DNA of 64,000 nt from Ignavibacteria bacterium (GTDB lineage: Bacteria > Bacteroidota > Ignavibacteria > Ignavibacteriales > Ignavibacteriaceae). The stretch is from NCBI GenBank assembly GCA_017302895.1, contig JAFLBV010000002.1, forward strand, positions 992,001 to 1,056,000, given 5' to 3'. Each line of letters starts with the position of its first letter. Positions within the stretch are counted from its first letter, which is position 1. Of this stretch, positions 28,571-38,629 are shown in pieces. The notes under the pieces are model-generated. The model did not search any database and was not told where the DNA came from. It saw nothing but the letters and a program-made list of their open reading frames with translations. The position numbers and the translations under genes are program-made.

Positions 28571-29485
28571 ACGGAAAAAATAATTGAAATTAATGGTCTC
28601 CATAAAAAATACAAGGATGTATATGCCGTAAACGGACTCGACATCACAGTGTATGAAGGAGATGTTTTTGGATTCCTGGGACCAAACGGAGCAGGTAAAA
28701 GCACTACTATAAGAATGCTGATGACTCTGATTTTCCCTACCGCGGGTGACATCAAATTATTCGGCAGAGACATCTACAAAGAAAGAAAATATATTCTCAG
28801 CAGAGTTGGCGCAATTGTTGAGAAACCCGATTTTTATGGTTATCTCACCGCCTACAAAAATCTTGAGATTCTCGCCCGCACATCCGGATATCCCGTCACA
28901 AAAAAGAGAATAATGGAAATTCTTGAAATGGTGGGACTCGAGAAACGCTACTCGTCGAAAGTAAAAACATTTTCCCACGGCATGAAACAACGCCTTGGAA
29001 TCGCCCAAGCTCTCATTCACGACCCCAAACTCATCATCCTTGATGAACCAACCACGGGACTCGATCCTCAGGGGATGAAGGAGATTCGTGAACTCGTGGT
29101 CTCACTAAGCAAAGATCATCAAAAAACAATCTTTCTCTCCTCCCATATTCTATATGAAGTGGAACTCATCGCCAACAGGATGGTTATCATCGACAAAGGG
29201 AAGACCGTCATTGAAGGATATGTGGAGGATCTGCTCAATGCCGCCGAGACCAGAGTAAATATTGAAGTGAACAACCCTGAAAAAGCGGTGCAGCTAATAA
29301 ATGAAAGCAATTTCAAAGGAAGAATTGATGATGTTTCGAATTCAACAATCATTATGTTCATGAAAAAAGATGAAATTGCCCCGCTCAACAAGAAACTCGT
29401 TGAGAATGGAATCGAAGTCAGCTCATTAATCCCTACAAGATCACTTGAGGAATATTTCTTAAATCTGACAGGAAAGGGAGAATAA
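28571..29485 (+). CDS. ABC-2 type exporter ATPase, start codon uncertain
   Basis: The ATPase has Walker A GPNGAGKST, signature FSHGMKQRLGIAQAL, Walker B LIILDEPTTGLDP and an H-loop (LSSHILYE). A GTG at 28649 would remove the conserved first strand and put Walker A at residue ~13. The homologous frame clearly runs further upstream (EKIIEINGLHKKYKDVYAVN), but has no ATG/GTG/TTG between the in-frame stop TAA at 28550 and 28649. A strong AGGAG at 28561-28565 is 5 nt before an ACG at 28571, used here; CTG at 28556 (overlapping the previous stop), GTT at 28568 or ATT at 28583 are alternatives. It could also be a sequence error that removed an ATG. The permease gene follows with a TAATG overlap. Confidence 0.85.
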   Translation, partial: TEKIIEINGLHKKYKDVYAVNGLDITVYEGDVFGFLGPNGAGKSTTIRMLMTLIFPTAGDIKLFGRDIYKERKYILSRVGAIVEKPDFYGYLTAYKNLEILARTSGYPVTKKRIMEILEMVGLEKRYSSKVKTFSHGMKQRLGIAQALIHDPKLIILDEPTTGLDPQGMKEIRELVVSLSKDHQKTIFLSSHILYEVELIANRMVIIDKGKTVIEGYVEDLLNAAETRVNIEVNNPEKAVQLINESNFKGRIDDVSNSTIIMFMKKDEIAPLNKKLVENGIEVSSLIPTRSLEEYFLNLTGKGE

Positions 29486-30321
29486 TGATCGATCTCGTAA
29501 GAATTGAACTTTATAAAATTTTCAGGAAGTGGAGAACTTACATCGGCTTCATAACCATTGCCATTATAGTTTCAATTATCGAAATAGCAATGCTTGTTGA
29601 GGGTGAAAACTACCTGAAATTTCTGACTCAGAATCTGCAAAACATTTTTGTGTTCGAAGGAAATTTCCTGAACGGTTACCTGATGTCGTTTCTTGTGCTC
29701 GGAGCACTTGCCATACATATCCCTTTTCTGATTACTCTTGTTGCCGGAGATCTCCTTGCAGGTGAAGCAACTTCGGGAACATACAGAATGCTGATAACAC
29801 GACCGATAACGAGAAACCAGCTTCTTACCGCGAAGCTTATCGCAGCTACCATCTATACAAATCTGATGGTACTTTTTCTCGGCGTTATGTCGCTGGGTTT
29901 GGGAGTTATCCTCTTCGGAACAGGCGAGCTGATCGTTATCAAGGATATACTGATTATATTCGCAAAGGATGACATTTTGTGGCGGTTTGCAATTGCCTAT
30001 GGAATCGCAGCTTTAAGCATGATGGTGGTTACATCGATGGCATTTTTCTTTTCCTCCATGGTCGAAAATGCTATAGGACCAATCGTCAGCACAATGGCAG
30101 TTATTATCGTGTTCTATATTCTCTCAGCCATTAATATTGAATTGTTGCAAGATCTGAAGCCATATATGTTTACTACTTATATGCAATCGTGGAACATTAT
30201 TTTTACAACTCCCGTAGAAATGGATGAGCTCTATCAAGCTATGGGAATCCTCTCGTTTCACATCGTTTTGTTCCTCGGCTTGACTTATTATTATTTTAAC
30301 AAAAAAGATATCACTTCTTAA
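29485..30321 (+). CDS. ABC-2 type exporter permease
   Basis: The 278-residue protein has about six membrane helices (first ~18-38, last ~255-272) and a SGTYRMLITRPITRNQLLTAKLIA-like block typical of ABC-2 permeases of the NatB/GldF-like type. Its start overlaps the ATPase stop (TAATG), so the two form one exporter. The substrate cannot be inferred. The LolA-like gene follows 11 nt later. Confidence 0.9.
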   Translation: MIDLVRIELYKIFRKWRTYIGFITIAIIVSIIEIAMLVEGENYLKFLTQNLQNIFVFEGNFLNGYLMSFLVLGALAIHIPFLITLVAGDLLAGEATSGTYRMLITRPITRNQLLTAKLIAATIYTNLMVLFLGVMSLGLGVILFGTGELIVIKDILIIFAKDDILWRFAIAYGIAALSMMVVTSMAFFFSSMVENAIGPIVSTMAVIIVFYILSAINIELLQDLKPYMFTTYMQSWNIIFTTPVEMDELYQAMGILSFHIVLFLGLTYYYFNKKDITS

Positions 30322-30332
30322 GAAGGTTTACA

Positions 30333-31007
30333 ATGACCAATAAAATTCTGTTATTATTTACTCTGTTGCTTTTTACTGCATTCCCGCAGACAGAAGCGGA
30401 AAAGATTCTCAATTCTGTAAAGAAAAAATTTGATGTCGTTAAGGATTATCAGGTTAATGTCAGGATAAAAATTGATGTGGAGTTTCTCAAGGTTCCTGAC
30501 AACGATGCTAAGATATTTTTCAAGGCTCCTGATAAAATTAAACTTCAAACAGGCGATGATTTTGCATTAATTCCTAAAGAAGGACTCAATTTTAATCCCG
30601 CCAATTTACTGAACGGGAAATATACCGCTGTTTATGAGGGAGAAACCAGAGTAAATGGAGCTGCCCATCACATAGTAAAGGTTATTCCAACCGGAGGCAC
30701 CGGAGATGTGGTTCTTTCAACGCTTTGGATAAATAAATCTACTTTCTTCATCTCAAAAGTTGAAAGTACTACAAAAAATAACGGCACTTTTCAAATAGAC
30801 ATGGTTTATCCAAAGGATAGTAAATACCCTCTTCCATCCAACATGACTTTTAGTTTTGAAGTAGGGAAGTTTAATCTTCCCAAAGGTTTTGGTGGCAAGA
30901 AGAAAAGGGAAACTACTGATTTGCGAGCTCCCGGAAAAGTTTTCATCACATATAAAAATTATATTGTGAACAAAGGGGTTCCCGACAGCGTGTTTAAAAA
31001 GAAATAA
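30333..31007 (+). CDS. LolA-like periplasmic lipoprotein-carrier family protein
   Basis: The 224-residue protein has a signal peptide (~1-20) and AEKILNSVKKKFDVVKDYQVNV, KIFFKAPDKIKL, and a long beta-rich body. The early helix, the alternating strands and the Y-K-V-I-P/ TLWINKSTFFISKVE pattern resemble the LolA/LolB superfamily of outer-membrane lipoprotein sorting proteins. It is 11 nt behind the ABC permease and probably in the same operon, which suggests an envelope-related transport unit. It could instead belong to a related lipid-binding fold. Confidence 0.65.
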   Translation: MTNKILLLFTLLLFTAFPQTEAEKILNSVKKKFDVVKDYQVNVRIKIDVEFLKVPDNDAKIFFKAPDKIKLQTGDDFALIPKEGLNFNPANLLNGKYTAVYEGETRVNGAAHHIVKVIPTGGTGDVVLSTLWINKSTFFISKVESTTKNNGTFQIDMVYPKDSKYPLPSNMTFSFEVGKFNLPKGFGGKKKRETTDLRAPGKVFITYKNYIVNKGVPDSVFKKK

Positions 31008-31088
31008 CGGCTTTGGTGCGGCCGGTTGCTCCCTTGCGCCGGTCTGATAAAATTCATAAATTGCCGTTTCCAAACTGGAATTACTGCG

Positions 31089-34000
31089 ATGAAAAAATAT
31101 TTGACCCTCATCTCTCTTTGTATCCTTTTGTCTTCAGCGACACTTGTTGCTCAGAATGACTCGCTCAAAGCTGTCGAAACTTTTGCAAGAGGTGTCGAGG
31201 CTTACGATGCTCAAAAATTTGACACTGTGATCGCCCTGATGAATGAAACCCTGAGCCTGATGAAAAACTATAACTTCGGTTCAGATGAAGGGCTGGTAAA
31301 ATATTTCATTGCAGAAAGCTACAAATCCCTTGGTCTGTATGATACAGCCAAATCATATCTCGACTCCGCTCTGAAAATTTTTCAATCGTGGGAGAATGAA
31401 GCAGGTTTTGGATATATATATAAATGCTATGGCGACATAGAAACCCTCCTCGGTAATTATTCACAAGCCGTCGACCACTATTACACTTCTCTTCAACACC
31501 TCATTGTGGTAGAAGACCCTTACACGAAGGGATATATCTATACATCACTCGCCAATCTAATACTGAACCGTGGAGACAATCAGGAGGCTGCGGGACTGTT
31601 CGAGAGCGGGGAAAAGTTGTACAAGGCTGCCGGTTACGAACCGGGACTCGGTGACATTTATTACGGCTATGGACTAATCGCAACCAATACAGGTAAAAAT
31701 GTCGCAGCCGACTCCCTGTTTGATATCTCACTCAAGATTTTCTCGAAATACAATATTCCACTCGGTGTTGCAAACGCCTATTATGGTAAGGGAATTGTAA
31801 CCATGAACCTTGGTAAAAACAGCGAAAGTATCGGTTACAGTTCGAAAGCACTCAATCTTTATCTCTCCTCTAATTATCCTCTCGGTATTGGCAACTGTTT
31901 CACCAACATTGGAATGGTGAATATAAACATCGGTAAATATGAAGTGGCGGACAGCAATCTTAGAGCCGCAATTCCATGGCTCACCAAAATCAATCACCAG
32001 ATTGGACTCGGAAATGTCCATTACGGCCTTGCTGTTATTGCGCTGAATCTAGGTAATAACAAAGATTCGTACGACAATTACTCGCAAGCACTGAAATATT
32101 ATGAATTCACCGGCTACTCCCTTGGACTTGGCAGAATCTATCACGGACTCAGCACTCTCGCCCTGAATACAGGCGACAACAAAACTGCCGAAGAAAATGC
32201 AAAGAAAGCGGTTGAGTACTATGGTAAAGCCGGCTTCCCCGTGGGAATCGGTCAGGTCTATGAAAACCTTGGTAATATTTTCATGAACGCCGGGAATACT
32301 CCAAAATCGGAGGAGAATTTCAAAAAGGCTTTGGAATACTACGAAAAAGCGAACTACCCGATCGGAATGGGGACCATCTGGTACAGCCTCTCCCAAATAA
32401 ATTTTATGAAGGGAGACTTTGTCGAAACCCGGAAGAATGCCGGACTCGCAATAAAATACTTCGAACTGGCAGAGTACCCACTTGGTCTTGGAAACGCAAA
32501 TTTTATCCTTTCACAAATAGCCCAGCAACAAGGAAATTATGCTGAGGGAATAGATTATGACCTGAAAGCACTCGATTTTTATGACAAAGTTGATTATCCG
32601 CTTGGTATTGGAAGAGTTTGCTACTCAATCGGAACCGCCGCTTACCTTCTCGGAGAATATGAGGAAGCGGAAAAACAATATAAAAATGCTCTTGCTGTTT
32701 TTGAAGAATCGGAATATAATTTCTTTAATGTCATAGTCTCGTTTGCACTTGCAGATCTCTATCTTGGTTGGGATGCACGGGAAGGTCTTACTCTCCCCTA
32801 CCTGGAAAAAGCAATGAGCTACCTCGAAAACTTTCGCTCGAATCTCGTCAGAGAGGAAGACAGGACAAATCTCTTCGAGAAGTTCTCTGTTTATCTCGAT
32901 TTTGCTGTTCGGGCAGCAATTTCGATCAACAACAAGGAAGCTGCTTTCAAATATCTGGAAAATGTAAAGGGCCGGTCTCTAGCAGATATCCTCTCGGAAA
33001 GAAAGGTTGACCTTTCAGCTAAAATTGATCAGAGCCTGCTTCAAAAAAGAAATGTCCTGGAAAAACAGATATCTGCAATTAAAACGGCTCTGAACACAAA
33101 CGCAGCCTCCGATGCTGCGACTCTTAAAGAGGAACTGAAAAAACTAAATGATCAACTCGATGATTTAATCTTCAAGATCAAATCAGGCAGTCCCGATCTC
33201 GCTGCTCTCGAATACCCCAAACCTGCAGACACAAAAGAGATACAATCCAAACTTCATAAAAATGAAGTGCTCCTGCAATACTTTAATGCCGAATCAGGTT
33301 GCTGGGTTTTTGTTATTACTCCAAATGATTTCCAGCTTGTAAAGCTCGACTCGACAGATGCTGCAGTAAAGGAAAATGCTCTCGCTCTCCTTGACGGACT
33401 CAAAAGGGACAAATTTAATGCAAAAAAATCGAAGTCAGATATGGATGCGGAAGAAGAGCTTTCGCTTGAGGCATCTCATAAACTCTACAATCTGTTAATT
33501 CAACCGGTCGAAAATTTTCTGACATCTGAATCAGACTTGACTATCGTTCCCGACGGGATTTTGAATCTGATTCCTTTTGAAACCTTGTGCAAGGATACCA
33601 CATATCTGATCGAAAAGTACCCCGTCAAATACTATCAGTCGGGTACACTTCTTAGCCTTATGAGAGGAGCTCTCAAAAAAGAGCGAAAGAGTTCAGGATT
33701 TGCCGGTTTCGGTGATCCCGTTTATGACCTCGAGAACTATGAAAAAGGAATGGAAGAAAGAGGAGTAAAAGCCGGAGAAACCGGACGGGGAGCAGGTGAT
33801 TCCAAGGTGACCGACGACCTTAGCAGAGCGGGACTTTCTCTATTCAGGCTCAGAGGTACAGGTGAGGAAATTACTGCAATATCGGAACTGTTTGTAAACG
33901 CCGGACAACCGGTCGATATCAAGCTAAGAACCAGTGCCACTGAGGAAAACGCAAAAGACCCGAATTTGAGAAATTTCAGGTACATCTCATTTGCCTGCCA

Positions 34001-34406
34001 TGGAATCGTTTATCCCGGATTTCAAAGTCTGGCTCTTTGCACCGTAAAAGATTCCACAAAAAGTTTACAGGATGGTTTTCTCACTTTCGAGGAAATCCTG
34101 TCGCTAAATTGGGATGCCAAAATGGTGGTTCTTTCAGCCTGTGAAACCGGCACGGGTGACATGAAAAAGACGGAGGGAATTATCGGACTCACACGCGCTG
34201 TGATGTATGCCGGGTCTGATGCAGTCCTTGTCAGCCTTTGGACAGTCTCCGACAAAGGAACACGGGATCTCATGATCAACTTTTTCGGAAATATCGTTTC
34301 AGAAACCATTCTCTCGGATGAGTGTCTCCGTCTCGCCAAGCTTGAGCTAATAAAAAAAGGTGCCACACCTTATGTGTGGTCACCTTTCATAATGTTTGGA
34401 GAGTGA
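31089..34406 (+). CDS. Secreted TPR-CHAT domain protease
   Basis: The start is placed at the ATG at 31089, where a signal peptide begins (MKKYLTLISLCILL...); an upstream in-frame codon adds 21 unlikely residues. The 1105-residue protein has around a dozen TPR units (~40-600; repeated Y-P-L-G-L/I-G and G-N-x-x-x-A phrases), a coiled linker (~640-710) and a C-terminal CHAT domain (~770-1105). The caspase-type dyad is H971 (FACHG) and C1018 (SACETG), followed by GLTRAVMYAGSDAVLVSLW. CHAT proteases cut partner proteins; here the signal peptide places it outside the cytoplasm. No obvious partner or substrate gene is adjacent. Confidence 0.92.
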   Translation: MKKYLTLISLCILLSSATLVAQNDSLKAVETFARGVEAYDAQKFDTVIALMNETLSLMKNYNFGSDEGLVKYFIAESYKSLGLYDTAKSYLDSALKIFQSWENEAGFGYIYKCYGDIETLLGNYSQAVDHYYTSLQHLIVVEDPYTKGYIYTSLANLILNRGDNQEAAGLFESGEKLYKAAGYEPGLGDIYYGYGLIATNTGKNVAADSLFDISLKIFSKYNIPLGVANAYYGKGIVTMNLGKNSESIGYSSKALNLYLSSNYPLGIGNCFTNIGMVNINIGKYEVADSNLRAAIPWLTKINHQIGLGNVHYGLAVIALNLGNNKDSYDNYSQALKYYEFTGYSLGLGRIYHGLSTLALNTGDNKTAEENAKKAVEYYGKAGFPVGIGQVYENLGNIFMNAGNTPKSEENFKKALEYYEKANYPIGMGTIWYSLSQINFMKGDFVETRKNAGLAIKYFELAEYPLGLGNANFILSQIAQQQGNYAEGIDYDLKALDFYDKVDYPLGIGRVCYSIGTAAYLLGEYEEAEKQYKNALAVFEESEYNFFNVIVSFALADLYLGWDAREGLTLPYLEKAMSYLENFRSNLVREEDRTNLFEKFSVYLDFAVRAAISINNKEAAFKYLENVKGRSLADILSERKVDLSAKIDQSLLQKRNVLEKQISAIKTALNTNAASDAATLKEELKKLNDQLDDLIFKIKSGSPDLAALEYPKPADTKEIQSKLHKNEVLLQYFNAESGCWVFVITPNDFQLVKLDSTDAAVKENALALLDGLKRDKFNAKKSKSDMDAEEELSLEASHKLYNLLIQPVENFLTSESDLTIVPDGILNLIPFETLCKDTTYLIEKYPVKYYQSGTLLSLMRGALKKERKSSGFAGFGDPVYDLENYEKGMEERGVKAGETGRGAGDSKVTDDLSRAGLSLFRLRGTGEEITAISELFVNAGQPVDIKLRTSATEENAKDPNLRNFRYISFACHGIVYPGFQSLALCTVKDSTKSLQDGFLTFEEILSLNWDAKMVVLSACETGTGDMKKTEGIIGLTRAVMYAGSDAVLVSLWTVSDKGTRDLMINFFGNIVSETILSDECLRLAKLELIKKGATPYVWSPFIMFGE

Positions 34407-34421
34407 AGAATTACTCAGCCA

Positions 34422-35849
34422 CTAACAGTCATAATACATATCGTATTCATACGGATGAGGTCTCAGGGCCATTGGTTTCACTTCCCTGTCCATCTTGTAG
34501 TTAATCCATGTCTCGATAACATCTGAAGTGAAGACATCGCCTCTTGTGAGGTAATCATGATCTTCAGCGAGAGCCTGAAGTGCTGCCTCGAGAGACGGTG
34601 GCGTCGAAGGCACATCCTTCAACTCCTCAGGTGACATGTCATAGATATCTTTGTCAAGCGGATCACCCGGATCGATACGGTTCATTATTCCATCGAGTCC
34701 TGCCATCAATATTGCAGCGAATCCAAGATACGGGTTACCTGAAGGATCAGGGCATCTGAACTCAACTCTTTTGGCTTTTGGTGACATGTTGTACATCGGA
34801 ATTCTAATCGATGCACTTCTGTTTCTCTGTGAATATGCAAGATTAACGGGTGCTTCGAATCCGGGTACGAGTCTCTTGTAGCTGTTGGTAGTCGGATTTG
34901 TAAATGCAAGAAGTGAAGGAGCATGTTTCAGCAGACCGCCAATAAAGTAAAGAGCCATCTCACTCAAACCGGCGTAACCGTTTCCTGCAAAAAGAGGTTC
35001 GTTGTTCTTCCAAAGACTTACATGCACATGCATACCGCTTCCATTATCACCATAAATTGGTTTTGGCATGTAGGTTACAGTCTTGTTGTTTTTCGTGGCA
35101 GTGTTTTTTACAACATACTTAAAGAGCAACAACTGATCCGCAGCTTTCAACAGTGGTTTGAATTTCATGTCAATTTCGCACTGACCACCGCTCGCAACCT
35201 CGTGATGCTGAGCTTCAACTTCAATACCGACATTGATAAGGTTCTGAACCATTTCATTCCTGAGGTCCATCAACATGTCTGTAGGAGGAACCGGGAAATA
35301 TCCTTCCTTATATCTTGTCTTGTATCCAAGATTTGGATTCTCCTGTCTACCTGAATTCCACCTTCCCTCTATCGAATCCACTTCAAAATAGCTGAAATTG
35401 TTGCCAACCTCGAATCTCACATCATCGAACACAAAAAACTCTGCTTCAGGTCCATAGTAGGCGGTATCAGCAATTCCGGTCGATTTCAAAAAGTCTACTG
35501 CCTTGTTCGCGATATATCTTGGGCAACGGGAATATTTTTCTCTCGTGGCAGGTTCATAAACATCGCAAATAAGACTTATTGTTGGTGCTTTAACAAAAGG
35601 ATCAACAAACATTGTTGCAGGATCAGGAAGGATAAGCATGTCCGATTCATTGATCCTCTTCCACCCTCTCAAAGAAGAGCCATCGAATCCGAAACCGTTA
35701 TCAAATGACTTCGCGTCAAACTCCTGTATCGGGATGGTGACATGCTGCCACTGTCCGGGGAAATCCATAAATTTAAGATCCACAAACTCAATGTGGTTAT
35801 CCTTCGCAAATGAAAGGATATTTTCGATCTGAGATGATCTGTCGCTCAT
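34422..35849 (-). CDS. glnA: Glutamine synthetase, type I
   Basis: The 475-residue enzyme makes glutamine from glutamate, ammonia and ATP. It has [11 protein letters not shown], the AEFFVFDDV metal/substrate loop, [14 protein letters not shown] and NRSASIRIP, and a C-terminal [14 protein letters not shown]403 in [11 protein letters not shown] is at the position of the adenylylated Tyr of the GSI-beta type, so control by GlnE-type adenylylation is possible. The Lrp-family regulator gene precedes it by 37 nt in the same direction. Confidence 0.97.
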   Translation of the reverse strand: MSDRSSQIENILSFAKDNHIEFVDLKFMDFPGQWQHVTIPIQEFDAKSFDNGFGFDGSSLRGWKRINESDMLILPDPATMFVDPFVKAPTISLICDVYEPATREKYSRCPRYIANKAVDFLKSTGIADTAYYGPEAEFFVFDDVRFEVGNNFSYFEVDSIEGRWNSGRQENPNLGYKTRYKEGYFPVPPTDMLMDLRNEMVQNLINVGIEVEAQHHEVASGGQCEIDMKFKPLLKAADQLLLFKYVVKNTATKNNKTVTYMPKPIYGDNGSGMHVHVSLWKNNEPLFAGNGYAGLSEMALYFIGGLLKHAPSLLAFTNPTTNSYKRLVPGFEAPVNLAYSQRNRSASIRIPMYNMSPKAKRVEFRCPDPSGNPYLGFAAILMAGLDGIMNRIDPGDPLDKDIYDMSPEELKDVPSTPPSLEAALQALAEDHDYLTRGDVFTSDVIETWINYKMDREVKPMALRPHPYEYDMYYDC

Positions 35850-35886
35850 ATAAAATGTACCTTATTAATTGGGAAAAAATGAATGA

Positions 35887-36333
35887 TTACAAGTTTATTT
35901 TTGTGGTTTCTTTTAGAGTCGATAAAACAAAGGAAGTGCGGGTCGAGAGCACTCCGGGCCACTGCTGAATCTCTGCAAGCAGTTTTTCCAATGATTCGGA
36001 ATTTTTTACAACAGCTTTCAGGATATGGCTTCCCTCTCCGAGTATCGAATGACATTCGAGTATATTGTTGTGCTTCGAGGCATTTTCGATCAAGTGGCTG
36101 TACTGGGATGATGATTCCGAGATTACCGTAATAAATACCATTATGTCGTAGCCGAATTTCTTCCGGTCTATCTTGGTGTAGTATCCCTGAATTATCCCTT
36201 TATCCTCCAGTTTGTGAAGGCGGTCACTTATTGATGGAATGGACATCCCAAAAACCTCGGCGAGCTGGCTCCGACTCGTCTTTGCATTGTCCTGAAGGAT
36301 GTTCAGAGCCTTAATATCTATTTCGTCAAGCAT
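35887..36333 (-). CDS. Lrp/AsnC family transcriptional regulator
   Basis: The 148-residue protein begins with MLDEIDIKALNILQDNAKTSR and has an HTH (~18-50; SQLAEVFGMSIPSISDRLHKLEDKGIIQGY) and a RAM ligand-binding domain (~65-145). The ATG at 36333 was preferred to the TTG at 36339. Lrp proteins respond to amino acids; its position just upstream of glnA makes nitrogen/glutamine control likely. Likely autoregulation is suggested by inverted repeats in its upstream region. Confidence 0.93.
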   Translation of the reverse strand: MLDEIDIKALNILQDNAKTSRSQLAEVFGMSIPSISDRLHKLEDKGIIQGYYTKIDRKKFGYDIMVFITVISESSSQYSHLIENASKHNNILECHSILGEGSHILKAVVKNSESLEKLLAEIQQWPGVLSTRTSFVLSTLKETTKINL

Positions 36334-36366
36334 GTTCAATAATCATTTAGTAAAATAAATTTTCAT

Positions 36367-36416
36367 ATCCTTAAATATAAAGGATGATTTACCTATTTAC
36401 CAAATAATTTTAGGTA
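36367..36416. promoter_or_regulatory. Candidate operator region upstream of the Lrp-glnA operon
   Basis: Two inverted elements lie here: ATCCTT (36367-36372) facing AAGGAT (36380-36385), and TATTTACCAA (36394-36403) facing an imperfect TTAGGTATA (36410-36418). The TATTTACCAA half is identical to the arms of the palindrome at 54605-54626. Binding by the Lrp product is inference. Confidence 0.4.
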
Positions 36417-36489
36417 TAAAGTGAAAAATGTTTAAATAATTTTAACAAATCTGATCAAAAGACCAAACACTCTGGTACTCAAGTATTTC

Positions 36490-37305
36490 TCAGGTTCTTG
36501 CAATCCCAAATGGTGTGAAAGCTTTTCCCTCTCTCTTTACCTGTTCAAAGAGATCCAGGTTTTCCTGTGGGCGGGGCTGGAGTTTGTGATCGAGGTGGTA
36601 TTGCACAGCGATGTGATTTAATGATTTGACCTTTATCCCCAAAAGTTCGAGCCGGTATTGGATGTCCGAGTCTTCACCTACAGATGCGGCCTCGTAGCGC
36701 TCGTCAAATCCATTCACTCGAAGAAGGTCTTCCCGGCTGAGACCAAAGTTGCAGCCGACAATTCCCCTTTTCTTCTTGTTAAAGAATTTAAGAATCGACC
36801 TGTTTTCAGAATAAAAACCTTTCTCGACATCGAAAGAGTCTCCAAAAAGTCCGTCGAGTACTACCTTACCGAAATTACTTTCAAGCCAGCCCGCTTTAAC
36901 ATTTTCGGGCGTCAGTTGCCTTGTAATCTTTTCTGAAAGATTAACCCTTCTTCCCGTTAAAGCGACACCATCTGATCTGTGGTTGAGATAACCCGATACA
37001 AATTTAGAATGTGGAATACAATCGCCATCCACAAAGATTATATAGTCTGATCTGGCTGCAGAAATCGATTTGTTGAGTATTTTATTTTTTCGAAACCCTA
37101 TGTCGGGATGCCACAGATGAAGCAGAGGGAAAGAAGTGTTACCTCCCAGTTTTTCTACTTGTGCAACCACTTCTGCGGGGGAACCATCGTCGGCAATTAT
37201 TACTTCAAAGTCTTTGTTGTCCTGCCTCTCAAAACCGGCAAGCACCAGCTCGAGATATTTCAGATTTTTGTAAAAAGAGATAATTACCGACGATGATATT
37301 TTCAA
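36490..37305 (-). CDS. Glycosyltransferase family 2 protein
   Basis: The 271-residue GT-A glycosyltransferase starts with VIISFYKNLKYLELVL, has IADDGS (~39), FVDGDC at the metal-binding position (~95) and EDSDIQYRL (~212). It has no signal peptide or membrane helix. The start is TTG (37305-37303), directly behind the stop of the C1 peptidase. It probably adds a sugar to a surface polymer, but the sugar is unknown. Confidence 0.88.
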   Translation of the reverse strand: MKISSSVIISFYKNLKYLELVLAGFERQDNKDFEVIIADDGSPAEVVAQVEKLGGNTSFPLLHLWHPDIGFRKNKILNKSISAARSDYIIFVDGDCIPHSKFVSGYLNHRSDGVALTGRRVNLSEKITRQLTPENVKAGWLESNFGKVVLDGLFGDSFDVEKGFYSENRSILKFFNKKKRGIVGCNFGLSREDLLRVNGFDERYEAASVGEDSDIQYRLELLGIKVKSLNHIAVQYHLDHKLQPRPQENLDLFEQVKREGKAFTPFGIART

Positions 37306-38520
37306 CTATTTTAATCCTTTTACAGCACTTTTATGAATCATGTAACTCATCATTTTCAGTTTCACATAGTCTTCCCTGTACATCATGTAACCGGGATTTG
37401 GCGAGTTGAATGAGCCGGCAGCAGATTCCCTGATCAGGAACCAGGTGTATCCGTCTTTCTCGGTGGAACCGACACAATGAATACCATGATCATCGGTGGT
37501 CTGTCCATTCAGAAAACGGAAAATTTTCGAATCTTCGTTAATATCAGCAGGTTTAATATCAAAATCGGGGATTATTCCCACTCCCTCAAATCCGTTTATT
37601 CCCGGTTCTGATACATCACCTGCGAGTGCAACTGTATAGCCTTTTTTAACGGCATCTTTCAGAGTTTGCATAAATTCATCGAGGGGAATGTTGTAGTAGT
37701 CGCTGTTCCTCCACCAGTTGTCGGGTACATCATAAATAATATAGGAACCATAAGGCTGGTTTTTTACAGAAATAAGAGCGACATAATCATCAGGATTGAT
37801 TTGGAGATAATTCTTTAGAAAGGTTTCGGGAGTGTAGCTTTTCCCTTCATATTCAAATTTGTCAGGAGGAGTCCCCATATATTTATTGAGAATCGCTTTG
37901 ACATTGTTTTCGATAAACCCTTCCGCAAAAGTATTGTTTTCCTTTGCTTTGGTCAGGAATGCATAAAATTCTTCAAACAGTTTTTGATGATCAATGAATT
38001 TTTGTCCCGGCAACATACCCGAATAAGCCGAATACGGGACTGCACCATATTTTTTGAAATTCTTCTGAACAGCATTCCCCTGTGAGCCCTCTCCCAATGC
38101 AGAGTTGCCTCTCTCCTGTGCATAGCGGAGAGCTTTTTCCACATATTCCCAATAAACAGTATAGAGTTCAGAAATCTGCACTTCTTTACCTGTCAGCCGT
38201 TTTACTTCCGATTCAAAAAAGGATGTGGTTGAGAAACACCAGCAGGTACCGGTCCTTCCCTGAGACTCGGGCTTGTTATGCCAAGCATACTTAAAGTCTG
38301 CGGGGCCCGAAGGTTTACTAATTCCGGAAAAATCAGCTTTCCAAGCCGGTTTTTTGAGTTTAGGATTAACCGACTCAAGCCAGGTATCTATTCCCTTTTG
38401 AATCGTATCCCAATAACCCCCTTTGGATTCATAAAAAGTAACTTTTGTGGAATTGTTTTGTGCGAAACTTGAAGAAACACAACACAAAATTGCTGCTGCA
38501 AAAACGAAAAACTTTTTCAT
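37306..38520 (-). CDS. Exported C1-family cysteine peptidase (aminopeptidase C/bleomycin-hydrolase-like)
   Basis: The ATG at 38520 gives a signal peptide (MKKFFVFAAAILCC...), 404 residues; the longer in-frame start adds 12 residues ahead of it. The active site shows SQGRTGTCW (Gln and the catalytic Cys before Trp) and DDHGIHCVG (catalytic His after Asp). The Asn position usually in NSWG reads FLIRESAAG, so Asn is replaced. Bacteroidetes relatives also vary here, so activity is uncertain rather than excluded. The GT2 gene follows with adjoining stop and start. Confidence 0.85.
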   Translation of the reverse strand: MKKFFVFAAAILCCVSSSFAQNNSTKVTFYESKGGYWDTIQKGIDTWLESVNPKLKKPAWKADFSGISKPSGPADFKYAWHNKPESQGRTGTCWCFSTTSFFESEVKRLTGKEVQISELYTVYWEYVEKALRYAQERGNSALGEGSQGNAVQKNFKKYGAVPYSAYSGMLPGQKFIDHQKLFEEFYAFLTKAKENNTFAEGFIENNVKAILNKYMGTPPDKFEYEGKSYTPETFLKNYLQINPDDYVALISVKNQPYGSYIIYDVPDNWWRNSDYYNIPLDEFMQTLKDAVKKGYTVALAGDVSEPGINGFEGVGIIPDFDIKPADINEDSKIFRFLNGQTTDDHGIHCVGSTEKDGYTWFLIRESAAGSFNSPNPGYMMYREDYVKLKMMSYMIHKSAVKGLK

Positions 38521-38574
38521 CTGTTTACTGCCATAATAATTGAAAATTATACCCAAAAATAACGATATTTTAAA

Positions 38575-38609
38575 TAAAAAAAGCCGGACCCGCTTCCGGA
38601 TCCGGCTTC
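38575..38609 (-). terminator. Rho-independent terminator of the ferredoxin gene
   Basis: AAGCCGGACC...GGATCCGGCTT (38581-38608) forms a strong stem, and seven or more A residues at 38574-38582 are a T-run on the minus strand. It follows the ferredoxin stop at 38630 by about 20 nt. Confidence 0.85.
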
Positions 38610-38629
38610 AACCATCATCAATAAGGGGA

